This document shows positions 33,464-41,479 of a DNA stretch of 64,000 bases, one piece after another. The stretch spans positions 1 through 64,000 of the forward strand of contig CATNCF010000008.1 in NCBI GenBank assembly GCA_950097145.1, in the 5' to 3' direction. The stretch comes from an uncultured Lachnospiraceae bacterium (GTDB lineage Bacteria; Bacillota; Clostridia; Lachnospirales; Lachnospiraceae). The translations under genes were made by a program, and so were the position numbers. How positions within the stretch are numbered: position 1 is the stretch's first letter; the number at the start of each line of letters is the position of its first letter. The notes below the pieces were generated by a model. That model worked only from the letters and a program-made list of their open reading frames with translations, made no database searches and had not been told where the DNA came from.

Positions 33464-34495
33464 ATGGCAGAATTTGAAATTGCGCCGGATAAGGCCAGGC
33501 ATTCAGCAGGAGAACTTAAGAGCTGTTCTAATAAGCTTAAAAGTTATGGAAACCAGGTAGAGAGTACGGTGAATTCACTGCGTCAATTGGGTGACAGTAC
33601 GGAATATATCAAGACGGCGCTTCGGGCAATTTTGGAAGATATAAGGAAACAGCAGCAGGAGGCAGATGATTTCAGCGAAAAACTAAAAAGGATTGTTACT
33701 CTCTATCAGTCGGCGGAGAAAGAAATCGGGGCTTATGCCCAAAATGCGGCAGCAAACAGCCCGCAGAACGGGGGAGGAAGCGGAGAAGAAAATCCATGGG
33801 ATTACTTTCTGGAAGCTCTTTATCAAGCCGTAGCAGGTGACTTCGCAGACGTTGACGGAAATCTTCTGGGGACGGTTCTAAGTGTTGTAATAGGTTTTGT
33901 TCCCTATGCGGGCCAAATTGCAGACGTCAGAGATCTGGTGGCGGATATTTACCATCTGATTGATGACGGCCCCACAACAGAAGAATGGGTGGCATTGGGA
34001 TTTACCGTGATAGGAATTCTTCCGGGAGTGGGAGATGCCCTAAAGCATGGAGATGAAGTGGGGGATGCATTGAAAGCATTGTTTAAAAATGCAGATTATG
34101 CAGATGAAGCAGCAGATCTGGTGAAAAATTTTTTTAAAAAGGGAGACGATGTAGTTTCTGCTGTAGGAAAGAAAATAGATGATTTTAATAAGGAATTTAA
34201 AAATAATATAGGCAAAAAGATAGATGACTTTGTCAACAATTATCCAGCAGGCAGTACAATAAAGGATGGCATAGAACAAGTGAAAAATGCGGTGAAAAAT
34301 AATAAGTACGTGCAGGCCGTAGATGAATTTTTAGATAAAACATATACAAAAGGAACATTTGAGATATCTGGAAAGAAAGTGCTGGAAGGCATAAAAGACG
34401 AATGGATAGATGATTTTAAGGAAAATGTGGTGAATAACGTGATAAATTTTGTAACAGGAAAAGAAAAAAATCAGGAAGAACCAATGCCAGAATAA
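33464..34495 (+). CDS. Type VII effector candidate with pre-toxin domain
   Basis: 343 residues. Residues 1-95 form an LXG/WXG-like helical export module beginning MAEFEIAPDK, with YQSAEKE as YxxxD/E signal. A Gly/Asn-rich break is followed by a hydrophobic module (about 130-200): GFVPYAGQIADVRDLVADIYHL, LPGVGDALKHGDEV. This pattern is the pre-toxin region found in polymorphic toxins before the toxic domain. The C-terminal ~130 residues are Lys/Asp/Asn-rich helices with no toxin motif that I know. Followed at once by a small membrane protein, a candidate immunity or partner protein. Confidence 0.75.
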   Translation: MAEFEIAPDKARHSAGELKSCSNKLKSYGNQVESTVNSLRQLGDSTEYIKTALRAILEDIRKQQQEADDFSEKLKRIVTLYQSAEKEIGAYAQNAAANSPQNGGGSGEENPWDYFLEALYQAVAGDFADVDGNLLGTVLSVVIGFVPYAGQIADVRDLVADIYHLIDDGPTTEEWVALGFTVIGILPGVGDALKHGDEVGDALKALFKNADYADEAADLVKNFFKKGDDVVSAVGKKIDDFNKEFKNNIGKKIDDFVNNYPAGSTIKDGIEQVKNAVKNNKYVQAVDEFLDKTYTKGTFEISGKKVLEGIKDEWIDDFKENVVNNVINFVTGKEKNQEEPMPE

Positions 34496-34507
34496 GAGGG
34501 AGCGTAT

Positions 34508-34936
34508 ATGGGAGCTATGATTGGTTATGTGCTGGCAGCGCTGTTTGCCGCAATGGCCCTTTTGTTCCTTATGCTGTTTGTGACAGCAGATGCCATTCGG
34601 ACAAAAGAGTACATACGGGCAGAGCGTACCATGGCAAAAGTAAAAGGCAGCGCCGGAGAAAGCAGGACTTCAAATTATGGGCTTTTACAGACAGCAGCAA
34701 AATATTATAGTTACAATGTGACATTTGTAGTTCAGGGGCAAACATATTCAGGAAGGTACTTAAGTAAAAAGAATTGTTTGAATACAGGGGACGATGTGGA
34801 GGTGCGTTATGTCATTTCAAGGGATGGCGCAGCAGAAATTGTGAATCGCAACATCAAAGACAGATTTCTTCGATTTTTATTGTGTGCGGGCATTGGGGTC
34901 TTTACTTCGCTTTTATATATTATCTTTATCTTATAG
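34508..34936 (+). CDS. DUF3592-like membrane protein, effector 1 partner
   Basis: 142 residues. N-terminal membrane helix (about 4-28), an extracytoplasmic beta-rich domain (YYSYNVTFVVQGQTYSGRYLS, GDDVEVRYVISRD), and a C-terminal helix (about 118-140). The pattern 'Y.V.F...G....G......GD.V.V.Y' is that of DUF3592-like proteins. Position directly after the effector suggests an immunity role, unproven. Confidence 0.65.
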   Translation: MGAMIGYVLAALFAAMALLFLMLFVTADAIRTKEYIRAERTMAKVKGSAGESRTSNYGLLQTAAKYYSYNVTFVVQGQTYSGRYLSKKNCLNTGDDVEVRYVISRDGAAEIVNRNIKDRFLRFLLCAGIGVFTSLLYIIFIL

Positions 34937-34963
34937 GAAACAACAGACAGAGGGAGGGATGTT

Positions 34964-36013
34964 ATGCCAGAATTTGAAGTAGATTCGGAAAAATTAAAAA
35001 AACAGGCAGGAACTGTGAAAGAAATTTCAGGGAAACTGACATTGTATAATATGCAGATTTTGGCGGTTTCCCGCAGTTTAAACGGAGTGATTGGAAGTTC
35101 TTATGGCAGTATCTCAAAGAGTTTGGGCACGATCATGGCAAACCTGGACAAAAGCAAAAAAACGGCGGATACAATGGAGGCTGTATTGACCGATGTGTCA
35201 AAACGGTATTCAGATACAGAAAAGGCGGTTGTCCGTAAGGCCACAAAAGTATTTGTGAAATATCATGCGTCCGCCGGATTTGGAAATGTATCTGCCGATG
35301 CATCCGCAGGAGACGGGAAAGCCTCTGCAAAGGCTGAAGCGTCAATCTGGGAAGGCAAGGGAGGCGTAGATGTGGAAGACGGACTTTTTGCCGCTAATGG
35401 ATCAGTAACTGTGGGCGGAGTGTCCGCATCCGCTTCCGGGAGTCTGGAAGCATGGAAGGCGTCAGGCAAAGTGGAGGCTTCCGCAGCAGTTTTGAGCGCC
35501 GCAGGATCGGCTTCCGCATTAGGAGGTCTGGCCTCTATGAAAGCGAACGGGTCTGTGGTCAGCGCGCAGGCAGGGGTGTCAGGCCAGGCGACAGCAACTG
35601 GAATCAAAGGTTCTGCACAGGCAAAGGCTTCTGTGGCGGAAGGTTCTGCAAAAGCGCAGGCAGGCGTTGAAAAATACAATGCGAATGTGAAAGCGTCCGG
35701 AGCTGTAATCGGTGCAGAAGCCTCCGCGAAAGCCAGCTTTGGCGTGTATGAAAACGATAATGGCAAAACGGTAATCGGCGCACAGGCCAAAGCAGGTGCG
35801 GAGGCTTACCTTGCAAAAGGGGAAGTAAAAGGAAGCTTTACCTTTATGGGTATTGAAGTCTCAGCATCATTAGAAGGCAAGGCGGGGGCTGTGGGCGGAA
35901 CAGCGAAAGCTGGATTAGACAACCATTCCGTCGAGCTTGGCGCCAGCCTTTCCGCATTGCTTGGAGTAGGTTTTGATTTGAAAGTAGACTGGTCAAACTT
36001 TGGATTATGGTAG
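34964..36013 (+). CDS. Type VII substrate with Ala/Gly/Ser-rich repetitive tail
   Basis: 349 residues. The N-terminal ~95 residues are helical, start MPEFEVDSEK like effector 1 (MAEFEIAPDK) and end in YSDTEKAV (YxxxE signal). From about 100 to 335 the chain is low in complexity: alternating small residues with Lys/Glu, e.g. GKASAKAEASIWEG, SASGSLEAWKASGK, GVSASASGSLEA, ASAKASFGVYEND. The alternating pattern predicts long amphipathic beta strands, like glycine/alanine-rich beta-solenoid or pore-type regions. It ends VDWSNFGLW. No enzyme motif. The next gene encodes a DUF4176 protein. Confidence 0.75.
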   Translation: MPEFEVDSEKLKKQAGTVKEISGKLTLYNMQILAVSRSLNGVIGSSYGSISKSLGTIMANLDKSKKTADTMEAVLTDVSKRYSDTEKAVVRKATKVFVKYHASAGFGNVSADASAGDGKASAKAEASIWEGKGGVDVEDGLFAANGSVTVGGVSASASGSLEAWKASGKVEASAAVLSAAGSASALGGLASMKANGSVVSAQAGVSGQATATGIKGSAQAKASVAEGSAKAQAGVEKYNANVKASGAVIGAEASAKASFGVYENDNGKTVIGAQAKAGAEAYLAKGEVKGSFTFMGIEVSASLEGKAGAVGGTAKAGLDNHSVELGASLSALLGVGFDLKVDWSNFGLW

Positions 36014-36024
36014 GAGGAACAATT

Positions 36025-36318
36025 ATGAAAGAATTTTTACCGATTGGTTCAGTTGTGCTGTTAAAAGGCGCAGAAAAAAAATTAATGATCATCGGACGCG
36101 TGCAGGTCTGTGAGGGGAAAGTACATAAGTATTCAGGCGTGCTGTACCCGGAGGGGTATCTCGGCGGTGATCAGTTATATCTTTTTGAAGAGGAGGATAT
36201 TGAGCGGATTTACTATATGGGAATGCAGGATCAGGAGGAACTGGCATTTCGTAAGGCATTGACAGAGAATGTCCTAAAAGAACAAAAAGCCGCAGAGGAG
36301 AATGAAGCAAAGGCATGA
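36025..36318 (+). CDS. DUF4176 protein 2
   Basis: 97 residues. FLPIGSVVLLKGAEKKLMIIGR, VLYPEGYLGGDQLY and RIYYMGMQDQEELAFRKAL mirror DUF4176 protein 1. The ATG at 36025 has taggaggaa upstream. It overlaps the following membrane-protein gene by 4 bases, indicating translational coupling. Confidence 0.85.
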   Translation: MKEFLPIGSVVLLKGAEKKLMIIGRVQVCEGKVHKYSGVLYPEGYLGGDQLYLFEEEDIERIYYMGMQDQEELAFRKALTENVLKEQKAAEENEAKA

Positions 36319-37181
36319 AGAATGGGCAGAGCATCTTAAAAATATTGTCAATCATATTCGCCGCGGCAGGGGCGGCTTTGGTATCAGCGGGCGCCCTTGC
36401 TTTGACGCTTGTTGCTGAACTTGGGCTTTTTGCAGGCGTGTTCTGCCTGGTAGGTTTTGTATTTCTGCTGACGGCGTTCATCTGTTATCTTGTGTATAAA
36501 ACAAGTGCAGCTAAAAAAGCAGCTTTGATTGCGGCTGGAAGGTTCGTGTATGCGCAGATCACAGAAATCGAGATGGATGTGCGTCAGGAGATTACAGTAG
36601 ATCAGATTACCATGCATCCCTATTTCATTTTGTGCCGGTATGCGGACGGCTATGGCAGGGAATATCATTTTAAAAGCAGGCGGCTGCTCTATAATCCGTC
36701 CGGCCTGCTTATGTCAGATCAGATAAAAGTATACGTGGACTTGAACCGGCCAGGCAGATATTATGTGGACACCAATGAAATTCTGCCGGAAACTGCCGTC
36801 TTGCACAAGTTTAAGCGTGACAGTGAAAAAAATGCAAGAAATTTAATTGCAGGGGGAACGTATATTACGGCAAAGACGTGCGGTGTGGAGCTGATTGGGA
36901 TGATCAAGCTGGGCGGCATTGTGACGCAGAGGTTTTTGAAGCTTTCAGAGAAAATGGCAAGGCAGATGGGGCTTCAAGTAGATGAAAAAGGCCAGGTGTA
37001 TATTGGATATACCATATTGTGCAAATATACAGCAAAGGATGGGACGATTCATATCTTTGCTTCAAAATGCATTCAGGGAGAGCCAAAGCTTCCATATATC
37101 GGAGATGAAGTGAGAGTGTATTATGACGGGGAAGGCTACAGGAATTATTATGTGGCAGCAGAGGGGATGAAGCTATTGTAA
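36315..37181 (+). CDS. Membrane protein with two DUF3592-like domains
   Basis: 288 residues. Two N-terminal membrane helices (about 8-32 and 36-60) precede two beta-rich domains (about 80-155 and 185-285). Each has the pattern of a strand, 'Y.I.C.Y...DG....F.S......P......D..KVY.D' and ends with YYV: FILCRYADGYGREYHFKS... RPGRYYVD and YTILCKYTAKDGTIHIFAS ... GYRNYYVA. It looks like a doubled version of the 142-aa protein after effector 1 and is the matching candidate partner or immunity protein of the second cassette. Confidence 0.7.
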   Translation: MKNGQSILKILSIIFAAAGAALVSAGALALTLVAELGLFAGVFCLVGFVFLLTAFICYLVYKTSAAKKAALIAAGRFVYAQITEIEMDVRQEITVDQITMHPYFILCRYADGYGREYHFKSRRLLYNPSGLLMSDQIKVYVDLNRPGRYYVDTNEILPETAVLHKFKRDSEKNARNLIAGGTYITAKTCGVELIGMIKLGGIVTQRFLKLSEKMARQMGLQVDEKGQVYIGYTILCKYTAKDGTIHIFASKCIQGEPKLPYIGDEVRVYYDGEGYRNYYVAAEGMKLL

Positions 37182-37214
37182 AAAATCTTTCAGTTGTTTG
37201 GAGAGGAAAAGTCA

Positions 37215-39185
37215 ATGGATCAGGAAATTGATATTGAAAAGATTTGGCGGGGCTGGAAAATCGTAGAGCTAATTGGTACAGGATCTTATGGAAAAGTATA
37301 TAAGATAATCAAAGAAGATTTTGGACATACCTATGTTTCTGCATTAAAGGTGATGACAATTCCCACCAACCAGGCAGAAGTTGTTTCTGTCCGAAATGAA
37401 GGCATGGATGAGAAAAGTGTGACAAGTTATTTTTATAGTATGGTGGAGGATATTGTAAAAGAATGCGCACTGATGTCAAAACTGCAGGGGAACAGCAATA
37501 TCGTTAGTTATGAAGATCATGCGGTGGTTCCACATCAAGATGGGATCGGATGGGATATTTATATCCGCATGGAATATCTGACTCCCCTTTATGAGCGTGT
37601 CAATAAGAGTCCTTTGAAACAGCAGGATGTGGTGAAACTTGGGATTGATCTCTGCCGGGCTTTGGAGACGTGCGGAACTTATGATATCATTCACAGAGAT
37701 ATTAAGCCGGAAAATATTTTTTTATCTGATCTGGGACATTATAAGCTGGGGGATTTTGGAATTGCAAGGCAGCTTGAGCGGACTTCTGCAGGCTTAACCA
37801 AAACGGGAACGCTTACCTATATGGCGCCGGAAATTTATCTTGGACGGGAGTACAATGCTTCTGTGGATCTGTATTCTCTTGGCATAGTGCTGTATCGTTT
37901 TTTAAATGATGCCAGAGCTCCATTCCTGCCCCCTGCCCCTCAGCCCATTACGGTCACAGAACGGGAAAGGGCGACGCAAAGGCGTTTTAGCGGAGAACCT
38001 CTGCCGCCGCCATCCATAAAAAATGATGCGCTGGTGAAAGTGGTCTTAAAGGCATGTGCATTTGATCCAAAGCAGCGGTATCATGACGCTGCGGAAATGA
38101 GAAAAGATTTAGAAGCGGTGCTTTCCGCTTATTATGCACCGGAAGCTATCTCTGAGGATGTAAAAGAGAAAGAACAGAAAACAGTTGAAAAGCCGAAAGA
38201 GGATTCAGAGAAAAGACATGAGGGGACAAAGAAGCTGCCCCGGGAAAAACAGCCAAACCCAGACGGAACCATAGTGCTGCTTTTTCCAGGACAGGCAGAC
38301 GGTGTATCGGAGCAAGACAAGAGCGCTGGCAAAGTGAAAGATGCAGAAAAAGGGGCATTGCCCGAGGAACAGCAGGAAGTTCCAGAGCAGCAAGAGGAGG
38401 GGGACAAAAACTCTGTTACGGAAGAACGCGGCAGATTTAAGAACCGGAAAGTTCTGGCAGCTTTTGGAAGTGCAGCGGTTGTGCTTCTGGGTTTTGGATT
38501 CACCCTTTTTTCTATGAATCAGAAGCAGGAGCAACAGCAGAAATCCCTAATGGTACATATGACTGCGGCAGAACAGATAGCAGCACAGTATAAACCGCCA
38601 AAGATTACAGAGGTAAAGACGCCAAATCTTGTTGGCCTGACCAAAGAGGAAGCAGAGGCGGCTTTAGAGGAAGCAGGTTTATTCCCGAAAGAAGGAAAAA
38701 GTAAATATTCAGATAAAGTTCAGGCAGGCATTGTGATTTTCCAAAAGCCGAAAAAAAATAGGATGGTGCCGGAGGGGACAGAGATAAAATATGTTATCAG
38801 TTTAGGCGCCAAACAGGTGAAGATTCCTCTGGTAAACGGGTTGTTACTGGAGGAGGCTCAGGGAAATTTAGAGGCAGCCGGACTGAAATTTAGTTGGGAA
38901 GAAGTTTTTGATGAAGATGTGGACGCAGGCATTGTCATTTCACAAAGCTTAGAGGCAGGCAGCATGGCAGAGCCGGGTACAGAAGTCCATCTCGTTGTAA
39001 GTAAAGGGCCTAAGCCGCAGGAGGAAGAAAAGCCATCTTCCCGGCCAAACAGACAAGAGACGTATGTGCCGGAGGTACCCGTACAGCCGGAACCTTCCGT
39101 GCCAGAGATTCCAGTGCAAGAGCCGGAACCTCCTGCACAGGAGCCTGAAGCTCCACCGGAACCCGATTTTAATTGGATGGAGTAG
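37215..39185 (+). CDS. PASTA-type Ser/Thr protein kinase (PrkC/PknB-like)
   Basis: 656 residues. Kinase domain about 10-300: Gly loop LIGTGSYGKVYK, Lys in SALKVM, catalytic loop HRDIKPENIFL, DFG, and activation loop with TKTGTLTYMAPE. A charged linker (310-405), one membrane helix (about 412-432), two PASTA domains (about 468-535 and 536-602: TPNLVGLTKEEAEAALEEAG, IPLVNGLLLEEAQGNLEAAG) and a Pro/Glu-rich tail follow. PASTA domains bind muropeptides in relatives. Starts at 37215 (ggagagg). Position among FHA-bearing type VII genes, with a PP2C phosphatase downstream, points to a dedicated signalling role. Confidence 0.95.
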   Translation: MDQEIDIEKIWRGWKIVELIGTGSYGKVYKIIKEDFGHTYVSALKVMTIPTNQAEVVSVRNEGMDEKSVTSYFYSMVEDIVKECALMSKLQGNSNIVSYEDHAVVPHQDGIGWDIYIRMEYLTPLYERVNKSPLKQQDVVKLGIDLCRALETCGTYDIIHRDIKPENIFLSDLGHYKLGDFGIARQLERTSAGLTKTGTLTYMAPEIYLGREYNASVDLYSLGIVLYRFLNDARAPFLPPAPQPITVTERERATQRRFSGEPLPPPSIKNDALVKVVLKACAFDPKQRYHDAAEMRKDLEAVLSAYYAPEAISEDVKEKEQKTVEKPKEDSEKRHEGTKKLPREKQPNPDGTIVLLFPGQADGVSEQDKSAGKVKDAEKGALPEEQQEVPEQQEEGDKNSVTEERGRFKNRKVLAAFGSAAVVLLGFGFTLFSMNQKQEQQQKSLMVHMTAAEQIAAQYKPPKITEVKTPNLVGLTKEEAEAALEEAGLFPKEGKSKYSDKVQAGIVIFQKPKKNRMVPEGTEIKYVISLGAKQVKIPLVNGLLLEEAQGNLEAAGLKFSWEEVFDEDVDAGIVISQSLEAGSMAEPGTEVHLVVSKGPKPQEEEKPSSRPNRQETYVPEVPVQPEPSVPEIPVQEPEPPAQEPEAPPEPDFNWME

Positions 39186-39212
39186 CGATAGCGCAGGAAG
39201 GAGATAAGAGCC

Positions 39213-40613
39213 ATGAGACAAAGGAAGAAAAGACATGTTTTAGCCGCTTTGCTTTGTTGTATTCTGACATTGCTTTGCGTAAGCAGCAGCGCTGCTGTTG
39301 CTGCGGATTATGAACAGCCAGCCATAAGCAAGGTGGCAGATGTTACAGTAAAAGATGGAGAGGAGGCTTCTTTTGCTATTTGGGCTTCTTCCGGGGTTCC
39401 GGATACTTATACCTATCAGTGGTATGAGGCGTTCTCAATCAGTGAACAGGGAAGTCCAATAGAAGGAGCAACGTCTTCCACGTTTACGATATCTGCGGAT
39501 GATGTGACGATGGAATACGATGGAAGGTATTATTATTGTGTGGTCAGCAATGGGGCATACAGCGTAATCAGCAACTATGCGCTGCTGACAGTGAAAGAGA
39601 AGATCGTTTATGCGGCTCCGGTCATCAGTCATGTTTCTGATGTTACAGTAAAGAGCAAAGAAGCGGTAATATTCTCTATTGAAGCTTCTTTGGGGGTTCC
39701 AGATACTTATACCTATCAGTGGTATGAGGCGTTCTCAACCAGTGAACAGGGAAGCCCAATTGAAGGGGCAGACTCTTCGAATTATCAAATTCCCTCAAAT
39801 GAAGTCACAGCAGATTTAAATGGAAGGTACTATTATTGTGTGGTCAGTAACGAAGTTTGTATGGTAAAAAGCAATTATGCCTTATTGACGGTACAGGAGG
39901 AGGGGAGCAGTGAGGACCCAGGGGAGAATGAGAACCCAGGGGAAAATGAGAAGCCTGGAGAAAACGATCATCCTAGTACCAATCAACCCCCTGGAGGAAA
40001 TGGGAACTCTGGAAATAATGAGAATCCTGGAGAAGGCGGTGAGAAACCCGGAGGCAGCAATGGGGGCGGAACGGTAAAAAGAAAACAAACGATCAAAGGA
40101 GTTTCGTCTTCTTATAAATTGGATTATGGAAAAAAGGAATTTTCACTGAAAGCGAAAGCAAGCGGAAAAGGAAAATTGACGTATCATACCAGTAATAGAA
40201 AGGTGGCGAAGGTTTCTGCGAAAGGAAAAGTCTCTATAAAAGGATGCGGAACGGCCACAATTACTATAAAAGCATCCGCCACCGCGAAATATAAACAGGT
40301 CCAAAAGAAAGTGTCCGTTACAGTGCTTCCCCCAAAAGTAAAAGTAACAGGCTGCGTTTCTCCATATTCTAATATGATAAAGATTAAATGGAAAAAAGAC
40401 AAGACCGTGGATGGGTATGAACTCAGTATCGCTATGGACGCAAAGTTCAGGAATGCAATGAGCCGTTCTTGCCCAAAATCTAAGACAAGTACCATAGGGG
40501 GCGGTTTTAAAAATGGAAAGACATATTATGTTCGAATGCGTTCTTATAAAAAAGCTGGGAAAAAAACATACCACAGTTCATGGAGCGCGGTGAAAAAGGT
40601 GAGGGTAAAATAA
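39213..40613 (+). CDS. Secreted Ig/Big2/Fn3 multi-domain protein
   Basis: 466 residues. Signal peptide (VLAALLCCILTLLCV). Two tandem Ig-like domains of about 100 residues (30-128 and 129-228), each with DTYTYQWYEAFS.SEQGSPIEG and GRYYYCVVSN; the DNA repeats almost exactly 300 bases apart. A Pro/Gly/Glu/Asn linker (NPGENEKPGEN-type) is followed by a Big2-like domain (about 290-372) and an Fn3-like domain (about 375-465). No sortase signal or membrane tail. Probably acts at the cell surface. It sits between the kinase and the phosphatase. Confidence 0.8.
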   Translation: MRQRKKRHVLAALLCCILTLLCVSSSAAVAADYEQPAISKVADVTVKDGEEASFAIWASSGVPDTYTYQWYEAFSISEQGSPIEGATSSTFTISADDVTMEYDGRYYYCVVSNGAYSVISNYALLTVKEKIVYAAPVISHVSDVTVKSKEAVIFSIEASLGVPDTYTYQWYEAFSTSEQGSPIEGADSSNYQIPSNEVTADLNGRYYYCVVSNEVCMVKSNYALLTVQEEGSSEDPGENENPGENEKPGENDHPSTNQPPGGNGNSGNNENPGEGGEKPGGSNGGGTVKRKQTIKGVSSSYKLDYGKKEFSLKAKASGKGKLTYHTSNRKVAKVSAKGKVSIKGCGTATITIKASATAKYKQVQKKVSVTVLPPKVKVTGCVSPYSNMIKIKWKKDKTVDGYELSIAMDAKFRNAMSRSCPKSKTSTIGGGFKNGKTYYVRMRSYKKAGKKTYHSSWSAVKKVRVK

Positions 40614-40616
40614 CGT

Positions 40617-41438
40617 ATGGGCATTTTGAATGCTGTTTTTAGTAAAAGGGAGAAGAAAAGGACGCTTGTTGGGAACTGTGCGGTGGATTCTGCCTGCATC
40701 TGTCATATGGGATATGTCCGGGGAAATAACGAGGATAATTTTTATTATTGCGGGCAATATGAATCGTTAGAGCATTACAGTATGAAGGAGCCGTATGCAG
40801 ACAAAGCAGATACGGCAGAACGACGGGTGTACGGGGTGTTTGACGGAATGGGGGGAGAGCAGGCAGGAGAAATAGCGTCATACGCCGCTGTAGAAGCCGT
40901 TTCGGAGTATCCCATAAATGATCTGACAAAACAGGGGCTTAAGGATTTTATCCGGTTCTTAAATGAGAAGGTCTGTAAAACCGCAGAGGAAGGAAAGTTC
41001 AGACAAATTGGGACCACAGCCACAGTTTTAATATTCAAAGATGCGAAGGTGCATCTGGTGAATGTGGGGGACAGTCCGGCTTTTCTGTTTCGGGAGGGGG
41101 GAATGCACCTGATTTCAGAAAAACATACGGATGAAGCACTGCTCAGGCAATATCAGATTCAGGGCAGGAAACCGCAATTGATCCAGTTTTTAGGGATACC
41201 GGAACAGGAATTTTTACTGGAACCATACATAGGAGAAGTGAACGTCAGGGATGGGGATTTGTTTTTACTTTGTTCCGACGGTCTGACAGACCTTTTGTCC
41301 GAATATGAAATCGGCGGGATTTTAGCAAAAAAGCAGCCAGTGCGGCAAATGGTAAAACAGTTATGCAGTGAGGCGCTGAGCAAAGGCGGAATAGATAATA
41401 TCACGATTATTGTGTGTAAAGTGACAGTTTTTGAGTGA
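40617..41438 (+). CDS. PP2C-type Ser/Thr protein phosphatase
   Basis: 273 residues, cytoplasmic. Metal-binding motifs of PPM phosphatases: GYVRGNNEDNFYY, YGVFDGMGGEQAGEIAS, TTATVLIFKDAKVHLVNVGDSPAFLF, FLLCSDGLTDLLS and GGIDNITIIV. The aspartates of VFDGMGG, GDS, SDG and DN are present, so it should be active. Probably reverses phosphorylation by the PASTA kinase upstream. The start follows the previous stop after 3 bases. Confidence 0.95.
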   Translation: MGILNAVFSKREKKRTLVGNCAVDSACICHMGYVRGNNEDNFYYCGQYESLEHYSMKEPYADKADTAERRVYGVFDGMGGEQAGEIASYAAVEAVSEYPINDLTKQGLKDFIRFLNEKVCKTAEEGKFRQIGTTATVLIFKDAKVHLVNVGDSPAFLFREGGMHLISEKHTDEALLRQYQIQGRKPQLIQFLGIPEQEFLLEPYIGEVNVRDGDLFLLCSDGLTDLLSEYEIGGILAKKQPVRQMVKQLCSEALSKGGIDNITIIVCKVTVFE

Positions 41439-41479
41439 AAAATGGGGAAGGAATCAAGCAGTGAAAGGAGAATATGTTT

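Noticed and set aside
35263..35816. Minus-strand frames of 175 and 70 codons opposite the Ala/Gly-rich substrate gene
   Set aside because: Their make-up merely reflects the repetitive coding strand; no ribosome site.
39900..40080. Short periodic repeat considered as a CRISPR-like array
   Set aside because: It is in frame and encodes a Pro-Gly-Glu-Asn linker; units are short and there are no spacers.
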